Shown here: in pieces, positions 26,374 through 36,174 of the stretch
Layout of the letters: every line of letters starts with the position of its first letter
Numbering within the stretch: position 1 is the stretch's first letter
Assembly (NCBI GenBank): GCA_963732375.1
Contig: CAVSZE010000015.1
Span: 434,001-498,000 of the forward strand
DNA from: RPQJ01 sp963732375
GTDB taxonomy: Bacteria; Pseudomonadota; Gammaproteobacteria; Steroidobacterales; Steroidobacteraceae
DNA length: 64,000 nucleotides
Direction: 5' to 3'
The notes under the pieces: model-generated
What the model was told of the DNA's origin: nothing
Database searches by the model: none
Seen by the model: the letters and a program-made list of their open reading frames with translations, nothing else
Program-made: the position numbers and the translations under genes

Positions 26374-27021
26374 TCAGTCCCGCGGCAGCGGCTCGAGCAC
26401 GTCGATCGAGAGATTCACGATGCCGACACCGAGCTGGTGCGGCACGCAGTTCATGCGGCTCTCGACGACTTTCGCGCCAAGCGGCACGAACACCTTGTCC
26501 CGCAACTGCTCGACCAGCTCGCAGTCGCCGGGCTCCACCAGGCCCGACGGGCTGTCGCGGAATTCGACGCGTCGCATTCGTGCCGGAAATTCAGCCGCCG
26601 CTTCGGTGGTCGGTGCAGCTTTTCCCCCGGCCTTCGCTGCGACTTCTCTTGTGGAAGCGTCCTTCGCGACCTGCGCGAGGATCCCCGGCGTCGCCTCCCG
26701 CGGCATCGCCGCCACGATTTTGAGCATCGGCGCCCGCTCCACACCGCGACTCGGATTCATGCAGGCCCTGGCGGTCACCTTGAAGCCTGGCCTGGCCCCG
26801 ATCTCCTTCAGGATGGAACTGACCTTGTTCTTCAGTCCGGAGCAGGAATAGTAGGACGTGAAACCCACGTAGGTGAAATCGATGTTCTGCTCGACCCATA
26901 CGGCCATGACCGGAGCCGCGGTGTCGGCCGCGCTTTCGGCTGCAGGCGCTATCTCCGCGTCGGCCAGCTGCGCTACGAGCAACGAAACCGCCGCCAGCGC
27001 CGCCAGTTTCACGATCTTCAT
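26374..27021 (-). CDS. Secreted four-cysteine protein of unknown function
   Basis: I do not recognise this gene. The 215-residue product has a clear signal peptide ('MKIVKLAALAAVSLLVAQLADA') and four cysteines in the mature part, in 'YYSCSG', 'RACMNP', 'GDCELV' and 'MNCVPH', an arrangement that could give two disulfides in the periplasm. The middle is Ala/Lys/Glu-rich, around 'REVAAKAGGKAAPTTEAAAE'. A very strong Shine-Dalgarno (AGGAGGG) lies five bases before the ATG at 27021. The same frame stays open far upstream, but only this start has both an SD and a signal peptide. Confidence 0.75.
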   Translation of the reverse strand: MKIVKLAALAAVSLLVAQLADAEIAPAAESAADTAAPVMAVWVEQNIDFTYVGFTSYYSCSGLKNKVSSILKEIGARPGFKVTARACMNPSRGVERAPMLKIVAAMPREATPGILAQVAKDASTREVAAKAGGKAAPTTEAAAEFPARMRRVEFRDSPSGLVEPGDCELVEQLRDKVFVPLGAKVVESRMNCVPHQLGVGIVNLSIDVLEPLPRD

Positions 27022-27180
27022 CGAACCCTCCTGCCCCGCCCGGGGGCCGCATTCGAATATATACTCCGACCCGCGCGGGACGGGTAATCCGGTCCGCAGC
27101 AGAAACAAGAGTCCAGGCACCTCTACTTCGACCATCGCCAGCGCTCCGAAGTTCGGATAACGGCGGGAACCGGAACTCGC
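27022..27180. promoter_or_regulatory. Divergent gap between the secreted protein and the MATE gene
   Basis: A 159-base region. TATATT on the minus strand at 27061-27056, inside a short AT-rich island (ATTCGAATATATACT), is a possible -10 for the secreted protein and leaves a leader of about 28 bases. No matching -35 was found. I see no convincing promoter for the MATE gene. Confidence 0.3.
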
Positions 27181-28524
27181 ATGCATGACCTGACCACGGG
27201 CCCCGTCCGACGGCACCTGATCGCCATGGCAGTGCCAACGGCGATCGGCATGCTGATGCAGACGCTCTACTACCTGGTCGACCTGTATTTCGTCGGTCGG
27301 CTTGGCGACGCCGCGCTGGCGGGTGTCGGCGCGGCCGGAACCGTCATGATGGTCGTGGTCGCGATGACCCAGGTGCTCGGTGTCGGCACGGTCGCGCTGA
27401 TCGCACAGGCGGTCGGCCGCAAGGATGCGGCAGACGCAAACCTGGTGTTCAACCAGTCGCTGCTGATGGCGGCCGGCTGCGCAGTGTTCACGATCATTGC
27501 TGGCTATGGGTTCAGCGGGCTTTACATGGGTACGGTTGGCGCGGATCCGGCCACCACTGCCGCTGGAATGACATACCTGCACTGGTTCCTGCCCGGCATG
27601 GCGCTGCAGTTCGCGCTGGTCGCAATGGGATCGGCGCTGCGCGGCACCGGCATCGTCAAGCCGACGATGGTGGTGCAGATGGTGACCGTGTTGCTGAACG
27701 TGGTGCTGGCGCCGGTGCTGATCGCCGGCTGGGGTACGGGCCATCCGATGGGCGTCGCGGGTGCCGGACTTGCCAGCACGATCTCGATCGCGTTCGGCGT
27801 GGTCATCCTTTACCTGTATTTCCATCGCCTCGAGAAATACGTTGCCGTGCACCGCGACCAGCTCAGGCCGCGCTTCGAGACCTGGCGACGCCTGCTCGGC
27901 ATCGGGCTGCCCTCGGGCGGCGAGTTCCTGCTGATGTTCGTGATCATGGCCGTCATCTACGGGACCATCCGCAACTTCGGCACTGACGCCCAGGCCGGTT
28001 TCGGCGTCGGCTCGCGGTTGATGCAGGCGATATTCCTGCCGGCGATGGCGCTGGCCTTCGCGGTCGCGCCGGTGGCGGGACAGAATTTCGGCGCGCAGCG
28101 CTACGACCGGGTGCGCGAGACGTTTCGTTCGGCTGCCTTGATGAGCTCGGTGCTGATGCTGGCGCTCACCATCGCTTGCCAGTGGCAGCCGGCCTGGCTG
28201 GTCGGCGGCTTCGCCGCTGATCCGGGCGTTGTCGAGGTGGGTGCCATCTACTTGAGCACGGTCTCGTGGAATTTCGTCGCCTCGGGCATCGTATTCTGCT
28301 GCTCCGGCATGTTCCAGGCGCTGGGCAACACCGTGCCATCACTGGTCAGCAGCGCGAGTCGCCTCGTGACCTTCGTGCTGCCGGCGCTGTGGCTGGCGCA
28401 ACGTCCCGGCGTCGAGCTGCGCCACTTCTGGTATCTCTCCGTCGCCAGCGTTGCGCTGCAGGCGCTGACCAGCCTGCTGCTGCTCAGGATGGTGATGCGC
28501 CAGCGACTTCCGGCGTCGGCCTGA
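27181..28524 (+). CDS. MATE-family efflux transporter
   Basis: Inner-membrane multidrug/toxin antiporter. The 447-residue protein has about twelve membrane segments in two homologous halves, and the N-terminal 'RHLIAMAVPTAIGMLMQTLYYLVDLYFVGRLGDAALAGV', quoted here only for its pattern of 'P...G.L....Y.LVD..FVG.LG..ALA.V', is classic MatE. The second half has 'VAPVAGQNFGAQRYDRVRET', the 'GQN.GA' family motif. Substrate cannot be told from sequence. The following GNAT gene starts two bases after its stop. Confidence 0.92.
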   Translation: MHDLTTGPVRRHLIAMAVPTAIGMLMQTLYYLVDLYFVGRLGDAALAGVGAAGTVMMVVVAMTQVLGVGTVALIAQAVGRKDAADANLVFNQSLLMAAGCAVFTIIAGYGFSGLYMGTVGADPATTAAGMTYLHWFLPGMALQFALVAMGSALRGTGIVKPTMVVQMVTVLLNVVLAPVLIAGWGTGHPMGVAGAGLASTISIAFGVVILYLYFHRLEKYVAVHRDQLRPRFETWRRLLGIGLPSGGEFLLMFVIMAVIYGTIRNFGTDAQAGFGVGSRLMQAIFLPAMALAFAVAPVAGQNFGAQRYDRVRETFRSAALMSSVLMLALTIACQWQPAWLVGGFAADPGVVEVGAIYLSTVSWNFVASGIVFCCSGMFQALGNTVPSLVSSASRLVTFVLPALWLAQRPGVELRHFWYLSVASVALQALTSLLLLRMVMRQRLPASA

Positions 28525-28526
28525 GC

Positions 28527-29036
28527 ATGCGGGTGCTGGAAACGGAGAGGCTCGTGATCCGGCACCTGGTGCCGGGCGATGCCGCGTTCATGCTGGAGCT
28601 GCTGAACGACCCTTCCTTCATCCGCAACATCGGCGACCGGGGGGTGCGTGACCTCGAGGGCGCGCGCGATTACATCGGGCGCAGCGCGGTCGCGAGTCAC
28701 GACAGGCACGGTTACGGCCTCGACCTGGTCGAACTCAAGGCCACGTCGGAGCCGGCGGGCATCTGCGGACTCGTGCGGCGTGACTACCTGGACGACCCGG
28801 ACATCGGTTTTGCATTCCTGCCACGATTCACCGGGCTTGGTTACGCGGTCGAGTCCGCTACAGCCGTCATCGAACACGCGCGCGGGGTCCTGAAGCTGCC
28901 GCGGGTGCTCGCAATAGTCTCACCCGACAACGAGCGGTCGATCCGGGTGATCGAGAAGATCGGGCTGCACTACCAGCGGATGATCACGCCGCCCGGCGCC
29001 AACCAGGCGATCCGGCTCTTCACGTCCGACGCCTGA
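28527..29036 (+). CDS. GNAT N-acetyltransferase (RimJ/RimL type)
   Basis: A 169-residue acetyltransferase. 'LETERLVIRHLVPGDAAFM' at the start and 'DIGFAFLPRFTGLGYAVES' in the middle, holding the acetyl-CoA pyrophosphate loop, identify the RimJ/RimL-like GNAT_3 group, with 'VSPDNERSIRVIEKIGL' near the end. Substrate unknown; homologues act on protein N-termini or small molecules. Two bases behind the MATE gene. Its last 17 bases overlap the 3' end of folA on the other strand. Confidence 0.88.
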   Translation: MRVLETERLVIRHLVPGDAAFMLELLNDPSFIRNIGDRGVRDLEGARDYIGRSAVASHDRHGYGLDLVELKATSEPAGICGLVRRDYLDDPDIGFAFLPRFTGLGYAVESATAVIEHARGVLKLPRVLAIVSPDNERSIRVIEKIGLHYQRMITPPGANQAIRLFTSDA

Positions 29037-29511
29037 GGGTTACGAAGCTCATCGGGTGCGCGTGCCTGTCGTCCGCGGGACACTCCTCGCGCGCGACCTC
29101 CTCCCATTCGGCAACGTCGAACGCCGGGAAGAACGTGTCGGCGCCGGTGGTGGCGTGGACGCGCGTCAGGTACAGGGTGTCGGCGACCGGCAATGCCAGA
29201 CGGTAGATCTCCGCCCCACCGATCACGAAGACTTCCTGCGCCGGGCCTGCGGCTGCGAGTCCGGCATCGAGCGAATCGACGACCGTGCAGCCCTCGATCG
29301 CGAGGCCGGGCTGCCGGCTGACAACTATGTTGTGCCTGCCGGGTAGTGGGCGGCCGATCGAGTCGCAGGTCTTGCGCCCCATGATGATCGGGCTGCCCAT
29401 GGTCAGTGCCTTGAAGCGCCGCAGGTCCTCGGGCAGGCGCCACGGCAGCGAACCGCGCAGGCCGATTCCTCCCCGCTCATCGGTCGCGACGACGATCGAG
29501 ACGGCGGTCAC
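29020..29511 (-). CDS. folA: Dihydrofolate reductase
   Basis: Reduces dihydrofolate to tetrahydrofolate using NADPH, regenerating the cofactor consumed by ThyA encoded just upstream. From the GTG at 29511 (overlapping the SET-gene stop) it is 163 residues. 'IGLRGSLPWRLPEDLRRFK' contains the Met20-type loop and the catalytic acid position, 'GSPIIMGRKTCDSIGRPLPGR' the NADPH site, and 'VFVIGGAEIY' the second glycine pair. Convergent 17-base overlap with the GNAT gene. Confidence 0.94.
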   Translation of the reverse strand: MTAVSIVVATDERGGIGLRGSLPWRLPEDLRRFKALTMGSPIIMGRKTCDSIGRPLPGRHNIVVSRQPGLAIEGCTVVDSLDAGLAAAGPAQEVFVIGGAEIYRLALPVADTLYLTRVHATTGADTFFPAFDVAEWEEVAREECPADDRHAHPMSFVTLRRRT

Positions 29512-30266
29512 CCGCGTCGGCTCTTCCCCGGACTTTTCCCGGCACCTGGCGTCGCGCGCGTGGGCCTGGCCTTGCCCCTGGCCTTCGACTTGGCTTTGCC
29601 CTTCACTTTCACCTTGGCCTTGGCCTTGACCTTGCTCTTGGCTTTGGCTTTGGCTTTGGCTTTGGCTTTGGCGTTGGCCTTCTTGTTTTTTCGCTTCTTT
29701 CGCCTGGCCGCCTTCTGCTTGTCCAGCGGGTCCTCGGCCAGCATCGTGCCTCGGCATTTCGCGGCGCCGCAGCGGCACTGGTAGTTCTCGAGTTCCTCGG
29801 GATCGTCGGTGCTTTCCCAGGTAAGACCGTACTCGTAACCGAGTTCCGCACCGGGCTCGATGTCCCGGATCGCCTCGATGAAGACGCGCTCGTTCTCGAT
29901 GACCGTGTCGCAGTTCGGGTTGCAGGAGTGGTTGATGAAACGCGCGTCGTTGCCGTCCACGCCTGCATCGATGACGACGCGCGAACTCACGACGAACAGG
30001 AACGTGTGCCCGTCGTCCTGCCCCTTGTCCTCGTAGCGCGCGTCGGCCTGCTTGTGGGTGATGCGCTCGCCCAGGTACTCGACGATTCGCGTGCCCTTCG
30101 CGATGTGGTGGGTCGCGTAGGCGCCCCTGCCATGGATGCCCGAACGGCGAACCTCGAACAGCGGCGCGTCGCCGGGCGCGCCCGCGCGTCTCGCGTGACG
30201 CATGTGCGCGTGATGGCTCGCCCCGGCGCGGGCGCTTGATACAGGCGATTTCGCGGACTTCTTCAT
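29508..30266 (-). CDS. SET-domain lysine methyltransferase with histone H1-like tail
   Basis: A 252-residue predicted SAM-dependent protein lysine methyltransferase. The SET core spans about residues 36-155 ('RRSGIHGRGAYA', 'RFINHSCNPNCD' at 109-120, 'ELGYEYGL'). A post-SET zinc motif C-x-C-x4-C follows at Cys164, Cys166 and Cys171, with Cys119 the likely fourth ligand. Residues about 189-235 are an almost pure Lys/Ala repeat, like histone H1 tails or AlgP/Hc1-type bacterial DNA-binding tails. The ATG at 30266 overlaps the thyA stop and its own stop overlaps the folA GTG. Substrate unknown. Confidence 0.9.
   Translation of the reverse strand: MKKSAKSPVSSARAGASHHAHMRHARRAGAPGDAPLFEVRRSGIHGRGAYATHHIAKGTRIVEYLGERITHKQADARYEDKGQDDGHTFLFVVSSRVVIDAGVDGNDARFINHSCNPNCDTVIENERVFIEAIRDIEPGAELGYEYGLTWESTDDPEELENYQCRCGAAKCRGTMLAEDPLDKQKAARRKKRKNKKANAKAKAKAKAKAKSKVKAKAKVKVKGKAKSKARGKARPTRATPGAGKSPGKSRRG
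29562..29702 (-). repeat. Hexanucleotide repeats coding the Lys/Ala tail
   Basis: The part of the SET gene coding the basic tail is a run of imperfect six-base units. The purest part, near 29640-29671 on the plus strand, has five consecutive GCTTTG units followed by a GCGTTG variant; a related TTGGCC-type run precedes it. Slippage by whole units would change tail length two residues (Lys-Ala) at a time without breaking the frame. Confidence 0.8.
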
Positions 30267-31057
30267 ACGGCTATGGGTGCCTTGATTGCTGGATGAGATT
30301 GATATCCGACGACCTCGAAGTCGTCGAACCGGTAATCGAAAATGGATTCGGGTCTGCGCTTCAACTCGAGGCGCGGCAGCGGCAGCGGTTCGCGCGCGAG
30401 TTGCAGCCGGGCCTGCTCGAGGTGATTGACGTAGAGGTGGCAATCACCCCCGGTCCAGATGAACTCGCCGGGCACGAGGTCGCACTGCTCGGCCAGCATG
30501 TGCGTCAGCAGCGCGTAAGAAGCCACGTTGAACGGGACCCCGAGGAAGATGTCCGCGCTGCGCTGGTAGAGCTGGCAGGACAGGCGCCCATCGGCGACGT
30601 AGAACTGGAAGAGCGCGTGGCAGGGCGTGAGCGCCATCTGGTCGAGTTCACCGACGTTCCACGCGTTGACTATGATCCGGCGGGAGTGCGGATCGCGCTT
30701 CAGCAGGTCTACGGCCGCCTGTACCTGGTCGATCGCACGGCCGTCGGCGCCGCGCCAGGAGCGCCACTGCACTCCGTACACCGGCCCCAGTTCGCCATCG
30801 GCATCGGCCCATTCGTCCCAGATCGTCACCCCGTTTTCGCGCAGGTAGCGGACATTGGTTTCACCGCGCAGGAACCAGAGCAGTTCGTGGACGATGGACT
30901 TGAGGTGCAGTTTCTTGGTCGTGACCAGCGGAAATCCCGACGACAGGTCGAAGCGCATCTGCCAGCCGAAGGTGGCCAGCGTGCCGGTGCCGGTGCGATC
31001 CGTCTTGCTGGCGCCGTGCTCGAGCACGTGGCGCATGAGGTCGAGGTACTGGCGCAT
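30263..31057 (-). CDS. thyA: Thymidylate synthase
   Basis: Methylates dUMP to dTMP with 5,10-methylene-tetrahydrofolate, leaving dihydrofolate for FolA. The 264-residue length equals E. coli ThyA. The nucleophile Cys146 is in 'MALTPCHALFQFYV' and the substrate-binding arginines are in 'KTDRTGTGT' and 'DPHSRRIIV'. It lies three bases after lgt and overlaps the SET gene by four. Confidence 0.97.
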   Translation of the reverse strand: MRQYLDLMRHVLEHGASKTDRTGTGTLATFGWQMRFDLSSGFPLVTTKKLHLKSIVHELLWFLRGETNVRYLRENGVTIWDEWADADGELGPVYGVQWRSWRGADGRAIDQVQAAVDLLKRDPHSRRIIVNAWNVGELDQMALTPCHALFQFYVADGRLSCQLYQRSADIFLGVPFNVASYALLTHMLAEQCDLVPGEFIWTGGDCHLYVNHLEQARLQLAREPLPLPRLELKRRPESIFDYRFDDFEVVGYQSHPAIKAPIAV

Positions 31058-31060
31058 GGT

Positions 31061-31852
31061 TCAGGCGTGGTTTCCGGACGGCTGCTTCCGGCGATAGGCC
31101 ACGACCAGCATGCACAGGCCGGCCACGATCATCGGCAACGACAGCAACTGGCCCATCGTCACCCAGCCCAGCAACAGGTAGCCGCGATTCTCATCCGGGA
31201 CACGGACAAATTCGATCGCAAAGCGGAATACTCCGTAGCAGACCAGGAACAGCCCCGACGCGGCCCACCTCGGCCGGGGTGTCGAGGTGAACCACCAGAC
31301 GATCGTGAACAGCACCAGACCCTCGAGGAAAGCCTCGTAGAGCTGCGATGCATGCAATGGAACGCCGTTCACGACCACGGCCCAGGGCACGTCGGTCGGC
31401 TTGCCCCACAACTCGCCGTTGATGAAGTTGCCGATGCGCCCCGCGCCGAAGCCGATCGCCGGCAGAGGCGCGGCGAAATCGAAAACGTCGACCAGCGACC
31501 GGCCGCGGCTGCGCGCGAAGGTCGTGAGCGCAACCAGCACTCCGATCAACCCGCCATGGAAGGACATGCCCCCTTCCCAGATCCGCAGCACGCTGGCCGG
31601 GTCGGAGAGGATCCTTTCCGTGCCGTAGAACAGCATCCAGCCCAGGCGACCGCCGAAAATCACGCCGACTGCGCAGTAGAAGATCAGGTCGTCCACGTCC
31701 ACCGGTGTCCAGGTCGAGCCCTGCTGCCCGGCGCGTCGCCGCGCCAGCCACCAGGCGGCCAGGAACCCGAGCAGGTACATGAGCCCATACCAGCGCACGT
31801 GCAGCGGCCCGAGCGACAGCGCGATCGGATCTGGATTCGGATAGACGTACAT
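31061..31852 (-). CDS. lgt: Prolipoprotein diacylglyceryl transferase
   Basis: Inner-membrane enzyme attaching diacylglycerol to the lipobox cysteine of prolipoproteins, such as the DacA predicted in this window. The 263-residue protein has about seven membrane segments. 'SFHGGLIGVL' carries the essential His and 'GAGRIGNFINGELWGKPT' is the Lgt signature with the essential Arg. lgt-thyA is a common gammaproteobacterial pair. A 56-base gap separates it from rlmI. Confidence 0.96.
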   Translation of the reverse strand: MYVYPNPDPIALSLGPLHVRWYGLMYLLGFLAAWWLARRRAGQQGSTWTPVDVDDLIFYCAVGVIFGGRLGWMLFYGTERILSDPASVLRIWEGGMSFHGGLIGVLVALTTFARSRGRSLVDVFDFAAPLPAIGFGAGRIGNFINGELWGKPTDVPWAVVVNGVPLHASQLYEAFLEGLVLFTIVWWFTSTPRPRWAASGLFLVCYGVFRFAIEFVRVPDENRGYLLLGWVTMGQLLSLPMIVAGLCMLVVAYRRKQPSGNHA

Positions 31853-31908
31853 GGGGCGATTATCCTACCGGCTGGCGGGGACACGCGCCCGACTTGATGG
31901 ACGCCGAT

Positions 31909-33144
31909 TCATTCCTGCACGACTCGGCAGGTGAGCGATTTCAGGTAACGCGTCTCCGGGATGGCCGGGTGGATCGGGTGGTCCGGCGAGTGACCGCCAA
32001 CCTCGATGACCTGCGCGAACCGGTTCAGGTGCCGCGCCGCCTGCTGGATCGCGGCAATCAGGTCGTCCTGCGCCAGGTGATGGGAACACGAGCAGGAGAC
32101 CAGGATGCCGTCTCGCGGCAGGAGCTGCATCGCGAGCTGGTTGAGCCTGCGATAGGCCGCCTGCCCTTTCGGAAGGTCACGGCGGCGCTTGATGAATGCC
32201 GGCGGATCCACGATCACCACATCGAATTTTTCGCCGGCGTCGCCCAGCGCCTTCAGTGCATCGAAGGCGTCGTCGCGCAGCGTGCGCACTTCGAGCCCAT
32301 TCCCGGCGGCCGTCTCGGTGAGCAGTTCGAGCGCCGGCGCCGACGAGTCGACGCACACGACCTCGCTCGCCCCGGCCTTCGCCGCGGACAGCCCCCAGGC
32401 CCCGAGATAACTGAACACGTCGAGCACCCTGCGTCCGCCGACGTACTTCAGCGCGGCCCGCCGGTTCACCGCCTGGTCGTAGAACCATCCCGTCTTCTGG
32501 CCGGTGCCGATCGGCACCTTGAAGCGCACGCCGTTCTCCTCGACCCAGGCATGCTGCGGCGCCTCGCCGAACGCGGTCTCGACACCGGACGGCAGTCCCT
32601 CGAGCTCGCGGGCCCCGGAGTCGTTCTTCCAGACGAACGCACGCGGTTCGATCACCTTGCCGACCGCCGCGACGATCTCGTCCTTGCGCGCTTCCATGCC
32701 GACCGTGCCGATCTGTCCGACAATGATGTCGCCGTAACGGTCGAGTACCAGTCCCGGCAGTCCATCCGACTCTCCGTAGGCGAGCCGGTAGAACGGCGAC
32801 TGGTAGAGGCGCTCGCGCAGCGCGAGCGCCACGCGCAGGCGGTGCACGAACAGCGACGATCCCGGCAGGAAGCGCTCGTCGCGGCCCAGGATCCGCGCGC
32901 AGATGAGCGCGTGGGGATTGACGTAGGCGTAGCCGAGGAAGCGATCACGGTCGCCGATGACGCGACAGGCGGCACCCGGAGCAAACCCCGTGAGCGGCGT
33001 GCGCACGGTGTCGACCTCGTTGCTGAATATCCACAGGTGTCCGGCCGCAATGCGGCGGTCCTCGCGCGGCTTGAGCCGCAGTTCGGGAAAATCCGGCCCT
33101 TCGCGCGCCGTGTCCGGTGCGTGCGTCATCTGCGCATCGTCCAT
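31909..33144 (-). CDS. rlmI: 23S rRNA (cytosine-5) methyltransferase RlmI family
   Basis: SAM-dependent enzyme, in E. coli methylating C1962 of 23S rRNA. The 411-residue protein has an N-terminal PUA-like domain ('RIAAGHLWIFSNEV', near 30-45), a linker with the 'KTGWFYDQAVNR' motif, and a Rossmann domain with 'VLDVFSYLGAWGLSAAKAGA', 'VDPPAFIKRRRD' and the catalytic cysteine in 'SCSCSHHL'. An ATG five codons downstream (33129) is an alternative start. Divergent from the DUF255 gene. Confidence 0.9.
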   Translation of the reverse strand: MDDAQMTHAPDTAREGPDFPELRLKPREDRRIAAGHLWIFSNEVDTVRTPLTGFAPGAACRVIGDRDRFLGYAYVNPHALICARILGRDERFLPGSSLFVHRLRVALALRERLYQSPFYRLAYGESDGLPGLVLDRYGDIIVGQIGTVGMEARKDEIVAAVGKVIEPRAFVWKNDSGARELEGLPSGVETAFGEAPQHAWVEENGVRFKVPIGTGQKTGWFYDQAVNRRAALKYVGGRRVLDVFSYLGAWGLSAAKAGASEVVCVDSSAPALELLTETAAGNGLEVRTLRDDAFDALKALGDAGEKFDVVIVDPPAFIKRRRDLPKGQAAYRRLNQLAMQLLPRDGILVSCSCSHHLAQDDLIAAIQQAARHLNRFAQVIEVGGHSPDHPIHPAIPETRYLKSLTCRVVQE

Positions 33145-33182
33145 TCCGATATAGTGCCGTCATTCTATCCGAGCGCCGCGCC

Positions 33183-35264
<2,082 letters not shown>

Positions 35265-35298
35265 TCGACCGAGGACCGGTGCCGGCGACGCCTCAACG

Positions 35299-35748
35299 CT
35301 ACCTGAGGCCGACCACCAGTCGTGCCGAGTGGCTGCGCCAGTTGATGGGTATGACGATCGGATGACTGCCCGGAGGCAGCTGGGGCTTTTCGCCGCCGCC
35401 CGCGAGCACCGTCGGGACCGAGATGATGAACTGGTTGCCGAAGTCGCGGCGTGCATTTCCCGCGATGGTGTTCGCCACTTCGCCGACGACGTCGCAGATG
35501 TTCTCCTGCGACACGTCGCTTTCGTTCATCCGCATCAGCAGCACTGTCAGCATGCCGCGTGGCGCCGTGAAGTAGACGATTCCGTCACGGCGCCCGGAAA
35601 CGGAAATCACGCCAGTGTACTCGTGGAGTTCCAGCTCCCCGGGAGCCATCAGGTATGGCGATCCGACCGATGCCGGTTGCTGCGCAGCGACCTCGAAGTA
35701 GCGGGTCGTACCGTGCAGGAAAGTGCGGATTGCCTGTTCGTCGAGCAT
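35299..35748 (-). CDS. CheX-like phosphatase
   Basis: A 149-residue protein of the CheC/CheX/FliY phosphatase group. The catalytic pattern D/S-x3-E-x2-N...P appears as Asp86-x3-Glu90-x2-Asn93 in 'ICDVVGEVANTIAGNA', with a proline at 112. One copy of the motif is seen, as in CheX. It starts five bases after the response-regulator stop, so it most likely dephosphorylates that regulator. Last gene of the TonB-like/kinase/regulator operon. Confidence 0.85.
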   Translation of the reverse strand: MLDEQAIRTFLHGTTRYFEVAAQQPASVGSPYLMAPGELELHEYTGVISVSGRRDGIVYFTAPRGMLTVLLMRMNESDVSQENICDVVGEVANTIAGNARRDFGNQFIISVPTVLAGGGEKPQLPPGSHPIVIPINWRSHSARLVVGLR

Positions 35749-35753
35749 TGCGA

Positions 35754-36158
35754 TCAGGCTCCGCCCAGCAGTTCCTCGAGCGCCTCGTTCAGCTGGCGAT
35801 CGGAAAACGGCTTGTTCAGGAATCCATTGGCACCCTTCTCCATCGCCTCGACCGCCGTCGCCTTGTCGGCCAGCGCCGACACGATCAGGATCAGCACGCC
35901 AGGCTTCATCCGTACCAGTTCCTCCACGCACTCGATGCCGTTCATGTGGGGCATCGTGATGTCCATCGTGACGACGTCCGGATCGGTCTCGACGAAGCGC
36001 TCGATCGCCTCGCGGCCGTCGCGGGCAGTGCCCACGACCTCCAGCTGGGGCAGGTTCTGGGACCGCTCGATGCGTCGGCGGATCACGTTCGAGTCGTCGA
36101 CGATCAGCAGCCGGAACGGCTGCGCGGAGGCGCGTTGCTGCCGGGCAATACCGCTCAT
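35754..36158 (-). CDS. CheY-like single-domain response regulator
   Basis: A 134-residue protein made of one receiver domain after a short N-terminal extension. The phosphorylation site is complete: Asp21-Asp22, phospho-acceptor Asp66 in 'VTMDITMPHMNG', Ser94 in 'VSALAD' and Lys116 in 'NKPFSD'. There is no output domain, so it must act through protein contact, like CheY. Sixteen bases behind the CheA-like kinase gene and just ahead of the CheX-like gene. Confidence 0.93.
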   Translation of the reverse strand: MSGIARQQRASAQPFRLLIVDDSNVIRRRIERSQNLPQLEVVGTARDGREAIERFVETDPDVVTMDITMPHMNGIECVEELVRMKPGVLILIVSALADKATAVEAMEKGANGFLNKPFSDRQLNEALEELLGGA

Positions 36159-36174
36159 GACTCTCCGGCCCCGC

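Noticed and set aside
27022..27852. N-terminal extension of the secreted four-cysteine protein to position 27852
   Set aside because: The frame is open, but it runs antisense through the MATE gene. The ATG at 27021 has a strong Shine-Dalgarno and begins a signal peptide, so the extension is not real.
30236..31897. 553-codon plus-strand frame across thyA and lgt
   Set aside because: It is antisense to two certain genes and is rich in Arg, Gln and His, with no domain. It is a GC-bias shadow.
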